Shown piece by piece: positions 14,462-22,987 of a stretch of 49,826 bases of DNA. Below the pieces are notes generated by a model that did not search any database, had not been told where the DNA came from, and saw only the letters and a program-made list of their open reading frames with translations. The stretch is taken from the NCBI GenBank assembly GCA_017848635.1, contig JAFIHK010000048.1, forward strand, positions 1-49,826. The letters are read 5' to 3'. The stretch comes from Bacteroidales bacterium. Lineage in GTDB: Bacteria; Bacteroidota; Bacteroidia; Bacteroidales; UBA932. How positions within the stretch are numbered: the first letter of the stretch is position 1; the number at the start of each line of letters is the position of its first letter. A program made the position numbers and the translations under genes.

Positions 14462-15154
14462 TTAAAGTGTCCAGGCAGTGAACAGATCCGGCGAAAGAGA
14501 ATCTGCCTTGAGCAGATTCGGATGCTCCCTCTCCTCCACAATTTCATGCTCCCAGGTAATCTCCGCAGGAATATATATTGCGTAACCACCTAGCTCAAGT
14601 ACAGGTAAGATGTCAGATTTAAAGGAGTTTCCAACCATCAGAAACTGATGAGGTTCGATCTTATGGTCGTATAGAATTTCCTGATAACTCTTGGTATTCT
14701 TCTCACTCATTATCTTTATTGCAGAGAAGTATCTGCTCAGGCCCGACCTCTCAATTTTAGACTCCTGCTCCTTGAGGTCCCCTTTGGTTGCAAGAACCAA
14801 TGGTACTCTTCCATATAACTTCTCAAGTACATCAACTACATTAGGCATTAGTTCGATCTTTTGCCCGATGGTGTTCTTTCCCAACTCGATAATTCGGGTA
14901 ATCTCATCGGTTGTAACAGCTCCATTACTTAGCTCTATCGCTGTCTCTACAAGGGAGATAATAAATGGCTTTGAACCGTAACCAAGTAACGGAAGATTCT
15001 CCTTCTCTTTTCGTAAAAGGGCACCTCTGGCCTCCTCCGGGGAGGTGAATCTGCTCATCATCTGGGCAAAAAGGTGCTCAGCCTTGTGGTAGTGGTACTC
15101 ATTAACCCACAATGTGTCGTCAGCATCAAATGCTATAATCTTTATATCACTCAT
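14462..15154 (-). CDS. HAD-superfamily phosphatase
   Basis: A 230-residue haloacid-dehalogenase-type hydrolase. Motif I is IIAFDADDTLW (nucleophile Asp9, acid/base Asp11), motif II is in VPLVLATKG, motif III is the Lys of IKIMSEKN and motif IV is MVGNSFKSDI. A helical cap sits between motifs I and II, making it a subclass I enzyme that acts on small phosphorylated metabolites. The substrate is not inferable. It is the first gene of the minus-strand operon with nitroreductase, VanX-like dipeptidase and PHP phosphodiesterase, and has a promoter box just upstream. Confidence 0.9.
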   Translation of the reverse strand: MSDIKIIAFDADDTLWVNEYHYHKAEHLFAQMMSRFTSPEEARGALLRKEKENLPLLGYGSKPFIISLVETAIELSNGAVTTDEITRIIELGKNTIGQKIELMPNVVDVLEKLYGRVPLVLATKGDLKEQESKIERSGLSRYFSAIKIMSEKNTKSYQEILYDHKIEPHQFLMVGNSFKSDILPVLELGGYAIYIPAEITWEHEIVEEREHPNLLKADSLSPDLFTAWTL

Positions 15155-15161
15155 AACAACG

Positions 15162-15169
15162 CAAATCTA
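15162..15169 (-). promoter_or_regulatory. Bacteroidetes-type -7 box for the HAD operon
   Basis: TAGATTTG on the minus strand matches TAnnTTTG and lies 8 bases upstream of the HAD start codon at 15154, predicting a very short leader. The preceding transporter has its own terminator just upstream. Confidence 0.55.
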
Positions 15170-15185
15170 AGAAATTATTTGGTGG

Positions 15186-15223
15186 CAAAAAAAATGAGCG
15201 AAGGATTTTAGTCCCTCGCTCAT
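15186..15223 (-). terminator. Intrinsic terminator of the POT transporter gene
   Basis: On the minus strand ATGAGCGAGGGA and TCCTTCGCTCAT (15194-15223) form a 12-bp stem with one mismatch and a 6-base loop, followed by a run of T. It lies about 50 bases after the transporter stop at 15272 and before the HAD promoter. Confidence 0.85.
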
Positions 15224-15271
15224 ATTGTTTTGTAATTTAGTTAGTTGTGAGAATATTTTGCTTTTAATTCT

Positions 15272-16879
15272 CTACTTTGCAACCCTTTCCAGCCATTTAA
15301 CCATAGATAGCATCACAATCATTGAGAGTGTGCAGGCTATGGCGAATACAATCCAGCAGGCCCATAGCGGAACAGATGTATAGAGAATACCTCCGATAAA
15401 GAGCAGAAGGTTACCTACGGCTGTTGCTGCAAGCCATGCTCCCTGCATCAGACCTTGAAGGTGAGGAGGGGCAACTTTGGATACGAACGAGAGTCCAAGT
15501 GGTGAGATGAATAGCTCTGCAACAGTGAGAATAAAGTACATTCCAACCATTACCCAAGGGGTGAGTTTAATTGCATCGAGTTGCTCTGCAGACATTCCGG
15601 CAAGTGCCGATTTTGCAGGAAGAGCAAGTGAAACTGCAAGCATAAATATGTATGCGATTGCTGCTATACCCATACCCATTCCGATCTTTCTAGGAGTTGA
15701 AGGCTCTTTACCTTTCTTCTTGAGCGACCCGAAGATCCACATTACCACAGGAGTGAGAACAACAACAAAGAAAGGATTAACCGACTGGAAGATCTCCGCA
15801 CCCTTGATAGAGGTGAATCCAAGATCTATGTTGATTACATTGAGGTTGATATAGTCTCTTGCGAAATATGTGAGAGAGTAGCCATTCTGGTGGAATGAGA
15901 ACCAGAAGAAGATAACAACTCCGAATACAGCAAAGAGAGCGTAGATTCTCTGTTTGATCTCCGAAGCAGCCATTGTGATCTCATCTTTAGATGCAGGTGC
16001 ATTCTTATCTTTTGCCGCTTTGGACGCAGCAGGATCGGGGAACTTATTTTTGTTGGTAACGTAAATTACAAGAGAGATGAAGATTGCAATGATTGTTGCA
16101 AAGAATGCGTAGTGGAAACCCCTGTTGAATACATCAAGATAGTTTCTTGAGAAGCTCTCAAGATTGTTAACCATACTACCGTCAAGCATCACCTGAGCAG
16201 AGTAGGTCTGTAGTTTTTCAAGTTGTTCAGGATTCATTGCCGCTCCCTGTCCCAGATATTGGTGGCAGAGTTCAGGAAGTTGTGCATTATAGTCAAATCC
16301 GTTGAATTTCAGCCACCAGTTTCTTACTGCAATCGCAATGAAAGGGGCAAAAAATCCGCCGATGTTTATAAACATGTAGAAGAGCTGGTAGCCGGCATCT
16401 CTCATATCTTTCGGTTTGCCGTTAGCATCAAGGCCGAACTTTTCGGCAACATAATCCTTATACTCTTTCTTATCGTACATCTGCCCTACTAGTGCCTGAA
16501 GGTTACCTTTGAACAATCCGTTCCCGAATGCAATAACAAGAAGGCCGGCACATGTAATTGAAAGGTATGTTGCAAGGCTTGGAACAGGTGTTGGAGTAGG
16601 AATGGCAATAATAAAATATCCGACTGCCATCAGGATGAGACCCCAAAGAATTGTGCGCTTGTAATTACGGGTGCTGTCGGCGATCAGACCCCCTACAAGT
16701 GCAAGCACATAGATGGAGGCGTAAAAGACTGAATAAATAACACCGGTAGTGGTTTCGGACAGGCCAAATTTAGCCGAGATGAACAATGTGAGAATTGCCA
16801 TCATTATGTAGAAACCAAATCGCTCACCCATATTTGCGAGTGCAGCGGCAAGAAGTCCTTTCGGATGGTTTTTAAACAT
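15272..16879 (-). CDS. POT/PTR-family proton-coupled di/tripeptide transporter
   Basis: An inner-membrane major-facilitator protein of 535 residues with about 12-14 helices. The N-terminus has NMGERFGFYIM, the ExxERFxYY proton-coupling motif of the POT family in slightly altered form, and GNGLFKGNLQALVGQMY and the later FFWFSFHQNGYSLTYF also fit. These transporters import di- and tripeptides. A long loop (about residues 145-255) between helices is larger than in E. coli DtpA and is typical of Bacteroidetes members. It has its own promoter and terminator, so it is monocistronic. Confidence 0.92.
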   Translation of the reverse strand: MFKNHPKGLLAAALANMGERFGFYIMMAILTLFISAKFGLSETTTGVIYSVFYASIYVLALVGGLIADSTRNYKRTILWGLILMAVGYFIIAIPTPTPVPSLATYLSITCAGLLVIAFGNGLFKGNLQALVGQMYDKKEYKDYVAEKFGLDANGKPKDMRDAGYQLFYMFINIGGFFAPFIAIAVRNWWLKFNGFDYNAQLPELCHQYLGQGAAMNPEQLEKLQTYSAQVMLDGSMVNNLESFSRNYLDVFNRGFHYAFFATIIAIFISLVIYVTNKNKFPDPAASKAAKDKNAPASKDEITMAASEIKQRIYALFAVFGVVIFFWFSFHQNGYSLTYFARDYINLNVINIDLGFTSIKGAEIFQSVNPFFVVVLTPVVMWIFGSLKKKGKEPSTPRKIGMGMGIAAIAYIFMLAVSLALPAKSALAGMSAEQLDAIKLTPWVMVGMYFILTVAELFISPLGLSFVSKVAPPHLQGLMQGAWLAATAVGNLLLFIGGILYTSVPLWACWIVFAIACTLSMIVMLSMVKWLERVAK

Positions 16880-16919
16880 TTTGTTTAGTTTTTTTAGTTA
16901 AAAATATTCCTTATGCTTA

Positions 16920-16927
16920 CAAAAATA
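16920..16927 (-). promoter_or_regulatory. Bacteroidetes-type -7 box for the POT transporter
   Basis: The minus strand reads TATTTTTG, matching TAnnTTTG, about 40 bases upstream of the start at 16879. It is back to back with the box of the acyltransferase gene at 16940. Confidence 0.5.
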
Positions 16928-16939
16928 GTATTTTTTGGA

Positions 16940-16947
16940 TAACTTTG
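16940..16947 (+). promoter_or_regulatory. Bacteroidetes-type -7 box for the acyltransferase operon
   Basis: TAACTTTG matches TAnnTTTG and lies 19 bases upstream of the ATG at 16967. Confidence 0.6.
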
Positions 16948-16966
16948 CTATTCACTTCAAAACATA

Positions 16967-17893
16967 ATGGCAAAAATATTTTTCTATTTATTAGTAGTTC
17001 CTGTCTATATTTTATCGCTCATTCCGCTCAGGGGTTTTTATATTATATCTGATTTGATTGCCTTTGTGATGGAGCGGGTGGTCCGTTATCGTGCATCTGT
17101 AGTGTATATTAACCTTTCACGCAGTTTCCCCGAAAAGAGCTACTCTGAGTTGAGAAAAATCGCTCACAAGAACTATAAATATATCACCGATAATTTTGTC
17201 GAGACAATCTGGGCTGTAACCGCCAGTGAAAAGCAGCTTTCAAAAAGAGCAAGAATTGTGAATCCGGAGGTGCTGGCAGATATTTATGAGACTGGCAAGA
17301 GTGCAATGGTGGTTATGGGTCACACCGGTAACTGGGAGCTTCTGGGCTCTTTTGACTTCTATGCTCATAAGGGTGCGTTGGGGTTCGGCAATGAGCATGT
17401 AAGGTTTCTGTATAAAAGATCCAAGAATAAAACGATGGATATGCTCACATACTGGATCAGGGATCGCCACGATCCTGCCACCCTTGTGGAGTCTCACGGA
17501 GCACCAAAGTTTATGCTAAAAAGCAGACATCAGAAAAATCTATATTTTCTAATTGCCGACCAGTCGCCGCATCCCGGTTCAAAATACTCTGTGGATTTTC
17601 TGAATCAGCCCACAATGATGCTAAACGGACCGGAGCAGCTTTCAAAGCTTATGGATCTCTCTGTCGTTTACCTTGGTATGGAGAAGATTGCCCGCGGAAA
17701 ATACGAGATACGTCTCACGAAAATAACAGAAAACCCAAAGGGTGAGCCCGATGGGTTTATTACTGCCAGGTATGCTCAGCTACTCGAGCAGGACATTATA
17801 AAAAATCCATCTGCCTGGCTCTGGTCCCATAAAAGATGGAAGAGAACCAGAGAGGAGATTAATCAATCAACTAAAATCGAAAAAAATGGCTAG
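16967..17893 (+). CDS. Lipid A biosynthesis acyltransferase (LpxL/HtrB family)
   Basis: A 308-residue inner-membrane acyltransferase that adds a secondary acyl chain to lipid A or a related lipid. One N-terminal membrane helix (FFYLLVVPVYILSLIPL) anchors it. The catalytic HxxxxE appears in MGHTGNWELLG, and FLIADQSPHPG is the second family motif. The C-terminal SAWLWSHKRWKR is the typical ending of the family. Bacteroidetes often carry a single LpxL-like enzyme. The DUF4831 gene starts 8 bases inside its end, so the two are translationally coupled. Confidence 0.9.
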   Translation: MAKIFFYLLVVPVYILSLIPLRGFYIISDLIAFVMERVVRYRASVVYINLSRSFPEKSYSELRKIAHKNYKYITDNFVETIWAVTASEKQLSKRARIVNPEVLADIYETGKSAMVVMGHTGNWELLGSFDFYAHKGALGFGNEHVRFLYKRSKNKTMDMLTYWIRDRHDPATLVESHGAPKFMLKSRHQKNLYFLIADQSPHPGSKYSVDFLNQPTMMLNGPEQLSKLMDLSVVYLGMEKIARGKYEIRLTKITENPKGEPDGFITARYAQLLEQDIIKNPSAWLWSHKRWKRTREEINQSTKIEKNG

Positions 17894-18959
17894 AATTTTT
17901 AAAACCTTTGCTATGCTGGCTGTAATATCTGCAGCAGGGCAGATATCTGCTCAAGGCCAGTCAAAACAGGAGATGATACCTCAGGGGGCTATTGTTTATT
18001 CCCTCCCGTCAACAACCATCAATCTGAGGGTAGAGGCCGATTGTGAAAATTTTACAGCAGGTCCCTATGCGAAGTTCTCGCAGAAATATCTTGGTATATC
18101 TGCCAGAGAGAACAGCGGTGATACATATAAAATCAAATCGGTGACCCTGACCCCTTTCATTGAGGCCGATCAGGGTGTCAACTATCCGATTATCCTTGCA
18201 GGATCTAAAACCGCAACTGCGAACTTTCTCGAATTTACAAATCAGGGGCTCCTGATGTGGTCCGACAGCTATGCCGGGAAACAGGAGAAATTCCGCTTTT
18301 CAACCATGCAGGAGAAGCCATATCTGAACAGTGCATCTGCTACCTCGAACCTTACCAGCGAAAAGAGCACTCTTTTCAAAACCGTGCAAACGGCAACAGG
18401 AGTAGAAAGAGTGCCGGTACAACAGAGTCAGGTAGTTGAGAAGAGTCTCGAGAAAAAGGCCGAGGAGACTGCGAATCTCATTTTTAAACTCAGAGCCAAA
18501 AGGCTTGAGATTATTACCGGTGAGACAGATGCTACATTCAGCGGGGAGGCTATGAAGGCTGCAATTGATGAGATAAACAGGCTGGAAAAGGAGTACCTTG
18601 ACCTGTTCTTCGGAAAGAGTTCGCACTCTTTGCAGATAATGAGTTTTGACGTAACTCCCGATCCTTCAAATCAAAAGCAGATCTATATAGCATTCAGGAT
18701 ATCGGAAACAGCCGGATTACTACCTGCTGACAACATTTCAGGAAGACCTGTTGTGCTCGAGCTTAAGGGTGAAGAGGAGAAGAATCCGGTATCTATGGAT
18801 CTGGGCAACTCAAAGGCAAAGGTTATTTTTTACAGAAAGCCCGCGCTTGTGAATGCAAGACTTACAGATGGTGCAAACCAGCTTCTTCAGACAAGGGTGC
18901 CTGTTTACCAACTCGGTAAAATGCTGAGCTTCCCGATAGATATTGCTACGGCAAAATAG
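17886..18959 (+). CDS. DUF4831-family exported protein
   Basis: A 357-residue protein with a signal peptide (FKTFAMLAVISAAGQISAQ) and the DUF4831 arrangement: an N-terminal segment GAIVYSLPSTTINLRVEAD, then PYAKFSQKYLGI, and a C-terminal domain with the KKAEETANLIFKLRAKRLEI helix followed by GETDATFSGEAMKAAI. The family is confined mainly to Bacteroidetes and has no assigned function. Export and overlap with the lipid A acyltransferase gene suggest an envelope role, but that is inference. No catalytic motif is evident. Confidence 0.8.
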   Translation: MARIFKTFAMLAVISAAGQISAQGQSKQEMIPQGAIVYSLPSTTINLRVEADCENFTAGPYAKFSQKYLGISARENSGDTYKIKSVTLTPFIEADQGVNYPIILAGSKTATANFLEFTNQGLLMWSDSYAGKQEKFRFSTMQEKPYLNSASATSNLTSEKSTLFKTVQTATGVERVPVQQSQVVEKSLEKKAEETANLIFKLRAKRLEIITGETDATFSGEAMKAAIDEINRLEKEYLDLFFGKSSHSLQIMSFDVTPDPSNQKQIYIAFRISETAGLLPADNISGRPVVLELKGEEEKNPVSMDLGNSKAKVIFYRKPALVNARLTDGANQLLQTRVPVYQLGKMLSFPIDIATAK

Positions 18960-18985
18960 TTTAATTAATTTAAAATATAGATATT

Positions 18986-20443
18986 ATGAGTATAGCGAAC
19001 TTAAATCCGCAAAGAGTCTGGAAAAATTTCCACTCTCTGACACAAATCCCAAGACCTTCAAAAAAGGAGGGTAAGGCTGTCCTTTTCCTGGAGAAATTCG
19101 GAAAAGAGCTTGGTCTTGAAACAATCAAGGATGAACTTGGAAATATTATTATCAGAAAACCTGCAACTCCCGGTATGGAGAACAGGAAGGGTATAATACT
19201 TCAGGCACACATAGATATGGTACCTCAAAAAAACAGTGACAAGGTTCACGATTTTGAGAATGATCCCATCGTTCCAAGAGTTGTTGAGGATTGGGTATAT
19301 GCAACTGGAACAACACTTGGCGCCGATAACGGTCTGGGTCTTGCTGTTGCAATGGCTGTTCTTGAAGCTAAGGATTTGGTACATGGACCTGTTGAGGCTC
19401 TTTTTACAGTTGATGAGGAGACAGGAATGACAGGGGCAAGGGGACTAAAACCGGGATTACTCAAGGGAGATATTCTTATCAATCTGGATTCGGAGGATGA
19501 GGGAGAGCTCTACGTGGGCTGTGCCGGTGGATTAGATGCAACAGCAGTTCTACCTTATGCCGAAAAGCCAGTACCTGCAGGCTACAAGGGATATAAGCTA
19601 AGTATTACAGGCCTCCTGGGAGGTCACTCCGGAATGGATATAATTCTGGGAAGAGGTAATGCCAATAAGGTGATGGCTAGAGTTTTGCTTCCGCTTATAA
19701 AAGATGCTGGTGCAGAGTTGTCTTCGATTGAGGGTGGAAGTCTGAGAAACGCAATTCCACGTGAGGCTTTTGCCACACTTGCAATTCCTGCCGAAAGCTG
19801 TGGAAAGGCTGTTGAGATCGTTAAAGCACATTATGCATTTATCCAAAACGAACTTGCACTGCAGGACGCAGGAGTTAAAGTAACTCTGGATGAGTGCACA
19901 ATTCCTTCGTCAATTATTGACAGAGTTGCGGCTCTTAAGCTTGTTCAGGCTGTTTATGCATGCCCTAACGGAGTAGAGAGGATGAGCGATGCTGTTCCGG
20001 GACTTGTAGAGACATCAAATAACCTTGCAATAGTTAAGTCTGAAAATGGAAAAATAGAGGTAAAATGTCTGCTCAGAAGCTCTGTTGACAGCGCTAAGGA
20101 TGTTCTGGGAGAGGCGGTTAAGGCAACATTTGAACTTGCCGGAGCAAGTGTAAGGCTTGAAGGCGGATATCCAGGATGGAAACCTAATATGGATAGCGAT
20201 ATTCTCAAAACGATGAAGAGTGTTTATAACAAACTATATGGTAAAGAGCCCGAAGTGAAGGCAATTCACGCAGGACTTGAGTGTGGTATTTTGGGTGGCG
20301 CCTATCCTAACTGGGATATGATATCTTGCGGACCTACAATCCGCTCTCCTCACTCTCCGGACGAAAGAGCCCTTATTCCCACTGTAGAAAAGTGGTGGAA
20401 CTTTGTGATTGAGGTTCTTAAAGAGGCTCCGGTTAAAAAATAA
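18986..20443 (+). CDS. pepD: Aminoacyl-histidine dipeptidase (M20C, PepD/carnosinase type)
   Basis: A 485-residue cytoplasmic zinc dipeptidase with broad specificity including X-His dipeptides. The metal motifs are in order: QAHIDMVPQ (His and catalytic Asp), GADNGLGLA (bridging Asp), DEETGMTGARGL (general base Glu-Glu pair), LINLDSEDEG and the C-terminal AIHAGLECG. The interrupting lid domain (about 185-395) has GLLGGHSGMDI. This order is diagnostic of PepD. It likely breaks down imported peptides, in line with the nearby POT transporter and the hut genes at the right end. Confidence 0.95.
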   Translation: MSIANLNPQRVWKNFHSLTQIPRPSKKEGKAVLFLEKFGKELGLETIKDELGNIIIRKPATPGMENRKGIILQAHIDMVPQKNSDKVHDFENDPIVPRVVEDWVYATGTTLGADNGLGLAVAMAVLEAKDLVHGPVEALFTVDEETGMTGARGLKPGLLKGDILINLDSEDEGELYVGCAGGLDATAVLPYAEKPVPAGYKGYKLSITGLLGGHSGMDIILGRGNANKVMARVLLPLIKDAGAELSSIEGGSLRNAIPREAFATLAIPAESCGKAVEIVKAHYAFIQNELALQDAGVKVTLDECTIPSSIIDRVAALKLVQAVYACPNGVERMSDAVPGLVETSNNLAIVKSENGKIEVKCLLRSSVDSAKDVLGEAVKATFELAGASVRLEGGYPGWKPNMDSDILKTMKSVYNKLYGKEPEVKAIHAGLECGILGGAYPNWDMISCGPTIRSPHSPDERALIPTVEKWWNFVIEVLKEAPVKK

Positions 20444-20466
20444 TTTGCCTGAACCAAATTAATAAC

Positions 20467-20474
20467 TATATTTG
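20467..20474 (+). promoter_or_regulatory. Promoter of the rpsF-rpsR-rplI operon
   Basis: TATATTTG at 20467-20474 matches the Bacteroidetes -7 box, and TTTG at 20444-20447 lies 19 bases further upstream where the -33 element is expected. The leader to the rpsF ATG at 20505 is about 25 AT-rich bases. I see no S6:S18 RNA-binding leader structure in it. Confidence 0.75.
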
Positions 20475-20504
20475 CAGCCCTTTAATTAAAATAAATTAAT
20501 AATT

Positions 20505-20858
20505 ATGTTAAAACAGTACGAAACCGTTTTCATTGCAACTCCCGTTTTATCTGATGCTCAGATAAAGGAAGCGGTAAAGAAGTATCGTGACCTTATCGTC
20601 GAAAATGGCGGCGAAATTGTTCACGAAGAAGACTGGGGCCTTAAGAAACTGGCCTATCCTATTCAAAAGAAAACCACCGGGTTTTATCATTTGATTGAAT
20701 TTAAAGCACTCCCTGAGTTTATCGAGAAACTCGAAATCCAGTACCGCAGGGATGAGCGTATTATCAGATTCCTCACATTTGCAATGGATAAACACGCTGT
20801 TGCTTATGCCGAGAGAAGAAGAAACAACAAATCAGAATCTAAAACCAAGGAGGAATAA
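20505..20858 (+). CDS. rpsF: 30S ribosomal protein S6
   Basis: S6 binds S18 and the central domain of 16S rRNA. The 117 residues contain [40 protein letters not shown] and [20 protein letters not shown], all typical. A short charged Arg/Lys/Asn tail ends the protein. It heads the rpsF-rpsR-rplI operon and rpsR begins 2 bases after its stop. Confidence 0.97.
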   Translation: MLKQYETVFIATPVLSDAQIKEAVKKYRDLIVENGGEIVHEEDWGLKKLAYPIQKKTTGFYHLIEFKALPEFIEKLEIQYRRDERIIRFLTFAMDKHAVAYAERRRNNKSESKTKEE

Positions 20859-20860
20859 TT

Positions 20861-21130
20861 ATGTCACAGGCAAATAACGAGATCCGTTACCTTAACCCTC
20901 CTACAGTTGAGGTTAAGAAGAAGAAATACTGCCGTTTCAAAAAAGCAGGTATTAAATATGTAGATTACAAAGATGCTGAGTTTCTTAAAAGATTTTTGAA
21001 TGAGCAAGGTAAAATTCTGCCACGCAGACTTACCGGAACATCTCTTAAATTTCAAAAGAAGGTTTCTCAGGCAGTTAAAAGAGCAAGGCACTTGGCATTG
21101 CTTCCGTATGTAACCGATTTATTGAAATAA
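20861..21130 (+). CDS. rpsR: 30S ribosomal protein S18
   Basis: S18 pairs with S6 on the 30S platform. The 89-residue protein has [40 protein letters not shown] and the basic [19 protein letters not shown], which match the family throughout. Only one Cys is seen, so it is the C-minus type lacking a zinc knuckle. The AGGAGG-like sequence AAGGAGGA lies about 8-15 bases before its start. Confidence 0.97.
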   Translation: MSQANNEIRYLNPPTVEVKKKKYCRFKKAGIKYVDYKDAEFLKRFLNEQGKILPRRLTGTSLKFQKKVSQAVKRARHLALLPYVTDLLK

Positions 21131-21145
21131 GCAGGAGGAGAGAAA

Positions 21146-21598
21146 ATGGAAATTATATTGAAACAGGATGTTCCTAACTTAGGGCACAAAGACGATGTGG
21201 TTATCGTTAAAAACGGATATGCCGTAAACTACCTCATTCCTCAGGGAATGGCTATTATGGCAACATCTTCTGCAAAAAAGGTTCACGCCGAGAATATGAG
21301 GCAGAGAGCTCACAAAGAGGCTAAAATTCGCGAAGAGGCTACAGCGCTTGCTGCTAAACTCGAAGGAGTTCAGGTTACTCTTGCTACCAAAGTAAGTTCT
21401 ACAGGCAAAATTTTCGGATCGGTGAATAACATTCAGGTTGCAGATGCTCTTGCTGAAAAAGGATTTACAATTGATCGCAAGAATATTACAATCACCGGCG
21501 AAGCCAGTATCAAAGAGGTGGGTATTTACGACGCAGTCGTAAAATGCCACAAGGAGATAAAGGCTAACATTAAGATTGAAATCGTCGGCGAAGAGTAA
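21146..21598 (+). CDS. rplI: 50S ribosomal protein L9
   Basis: L9 binds 23S rRNA near the L1 stalk and helps keep the reading frame. The N-terminal domain shows MEIILKQDVPNLGHKDDVV and VKNGYAVNYLIPQGMA, followed by the long connecting helix (KKVHAENMRQRAHKEAKI) and the C-terminal domain GKIFGSVNNIQVADAL. Length 150 fits the family. Spacing of 15 bases after rpsR, with AGGAGGAG just before the ATG, and a terminator after its stop mark it as the last gene of the operon. Confidence 0.97.
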   Translation: MEIILKQDVPNLGHKDDVVIVKNGYAVNYLIPQGMAIMATSSAKKVHAENMRQRAHKEAKIREEATALAAKLEGVQVTLATKVSSTGKIFGSVNNIQVADALAEKGFTIDRKNITITGEASIKEVGIYDAVVKCHKEIKANIKIEIVGEE

Positions 21599-21619
21599 TA
21601 CTTTTTCAAATATTAAAAA

Positions 21620-21646
21620 AACCGCCAACATTCGGCGGTTTTTTTT
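21620..21646 (+). terminator. Intrinsic terminator of the rpsF-rplI operon
   Basis: AACCGCC and GGCGGTT form a perfect 7-bp stem around a 7-base loop, preceded by an A-run and followed by eight T counting from the stem end. It lies 20 bases after the rplI stop. Confidence 0.9.
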
Positions 21647-21690
21647 GTTTAGTTATCAGATAAATATTTTTTTTAATCATCAAATTATAT

Positions 21691-21698
21691 TAATTTCG
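21691..21698 (+). promoter_or_regulatory. Possible -7 box for the OmpA-family gene
   Basis: TAATTTCG differs from TAnnTTTG at one base and lies about 30 bases before the ATG at 21728. No clear -33 TTTG is seen, so the assignment is tentative. Confidence 0.35.
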
Positions 21699-21727
21699 CA
21701 ATAACAGAACTTACAAATTAAAACGCC

Positions 21728-22903
21728 ATGAAAAAAATCTTAACTTTTTGTATGATTTTGGTATCTGCTGCGGCATTTGCGCAGACCCAAAACAGTTCGG
21801 GGAAGTACGGTCCTTATCTTACCAATAAATTTTTCGATAACTGGTTTATATCTGCAGGTGGCGGTGTCAATGTATTATACGGAGAACAAGATACTAAGGC
21901 ATCAATAGGTTACCGCATGTCACCAGCTCTCGATCTCTCTATCGGTAAATGGATTACTCCTACTATCGGTGTAAGAGCTCAGTATGCAGGTCTCTCTGCA
22001 AAGGGTGTTACATCAAATCCTACACTTGCAAAATTTGTAGATGGAGCATCAAGCGAATACAGCGGATACTCCGATGAAAAATTCAACTTCTTCAATATCC
22101 ACGGCGATCTTCTCTGGAATATCTCTAATACAATCGGAGGATACAGAGCGGACAGAACATGGGATTTTATTCCATTTATTGGAGCCGGTTATGCAAGATC
22201 TTGGAAAGAAGATGTTAATCCGGTTTACAAAGAGGCTGCTGTCAGCACAGGTATATTGAATAATATCCGTCTATCAGACGCGGTTGACTTCAATATCGAG
22301 TTTAGAGTACTCCTTGTTAACGGTCGTTTCGACGGTTACAAAGTTGGACAAGGAATTGAAGAGATTCCTTCACTTACAGTAGGTTTCGGTTACAACTTTG
22401 CTAAGAGAAACTTCGACAGACCAGCACCTCCTGTTGTTCCTGATTACTCTCCTTATACACAAAAAATCAGCGAACTGGAAGCTCAGCTTGCAGAAAAAGA
22501 TGCAAAAGCTAACAAACTTGCTAGCGAACTTCAGAATGAGAAGAACAAGCCTGCTAAAGAGGTTGTAAAACAAGAGGTTATTGTTCCAAACATTACTGTA
22601 ATGTTTAAGCTTGGTAAATATGATATCTCTGAAAGAGAGATGCTTAATATCCAAAATTTTGCCGATGCAATCAAGAAAGTCCCTGGAAAAGTATACACCA
22701 TTATGGGTATTGCCGACAAACAAACAGGAACAAGCAAGAAAAATCAGGCTTTAAGTGAAATGAGGGCAAAACAGGTATATGATGCTCTTGTTAACAAGTT
22801 CGGAGTAGATCAGAATATGCTTAAGCTGGATCCTAAGGGTGATACTTACCAACCTTACGGAAAACCTTACCTGAACAGGGTTGCAATTATAGAAAACAAA
22901 TAG
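21728..22903 (+). CDS. OmpA-family outer-membrane protein with N-terminal beta-barrel
   Basis: A 391-residue protein with a signal peptide (ILTFCMILVSAAAFAQ), an N-terminal beta-barrel (about 20-225, with DNWFISAGGGVNVLYGEQD and SIGKWITPTIGVRAQYAG), a coiled-coil linker (ISELEAQLAEKDAKANKLAS, about residues 245-270) and a C-terminal OmpA-like domain that binds peptidoglycan. Such proteins anchor the outer membrane to the wall and are very abundant in Bacteroidales (compare the Pgm6/7 proteins of Porphyromonas). The canonical NxxLSxxRAxxV stretch is seen as KKNQALSEMRAKQVYDAL. A shorter paralogue follows after a strong terminator. Confidence 0.88.
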   Translation: MKKILTFCMILVSAAAFAQTQNSSGKYGPYLTNKFFDNWFISAGGGVNVLYGEQDTKASIGYRMSPALDLSIGKWITPTIGVRAQYAGLSAKGVTSNPTLAKFVDGASSEYSGYSDEKFNFFNIHGDLLWNISNTIGGYRADRTWDFIPFIGAGYARSWKEDVNPVYKEAAVSTGILNNIRLSDAVDFNIEFRVLLVNGRFDGYKVGQGIEEIPSLTVGFGYNFAKRNFDRPAPPVVPDYSPYTQKISELEAQLAEKDAKANKLASELQNEKNKPAKEVVKQEVIVPNITVMFKLGKYDISEREMLNIQNFADAIKKVPGKVYTIMGIADKQTGTSKKNQALSEMRAKQVYDALVNKFGVDQNMLKLDPKGDTYQPYGKPYLNRVAIIENK

Positions 22904-22922
22904 TATAATTGATTATCATATT

Positions 22923-22957
22923 AGCCGGTTTATTTAGTAAACCGGCTTTTTTTTTTT
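22923..22957 (+). terminator. Intrinsic terminator of the OmpA-family gene
   Basis: AGCCGGTTTA and TAAACCGGCT make a perfect 10-bp stem with a 5-base loop, followed by ten T. The T-run runs directly into the -7 box TATCTTTG of the next gene at 22957. Confidence 0.92.
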
Positions 22958-22964
22958 ATCTTTG
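22957..22964 (+). promoter_or_regulatory. Bacteroidetes-type -7 box abutting a terminator
   Basis: TATCTTTG matches TAnnTTTG and begins at the last T of the upstream terminator's T-run. It lies 23 bases before the ATG at 22988. Confidence 0.6.
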
Positions 22965-22987
22965 ATTTGACAACAAATATTATTTCT

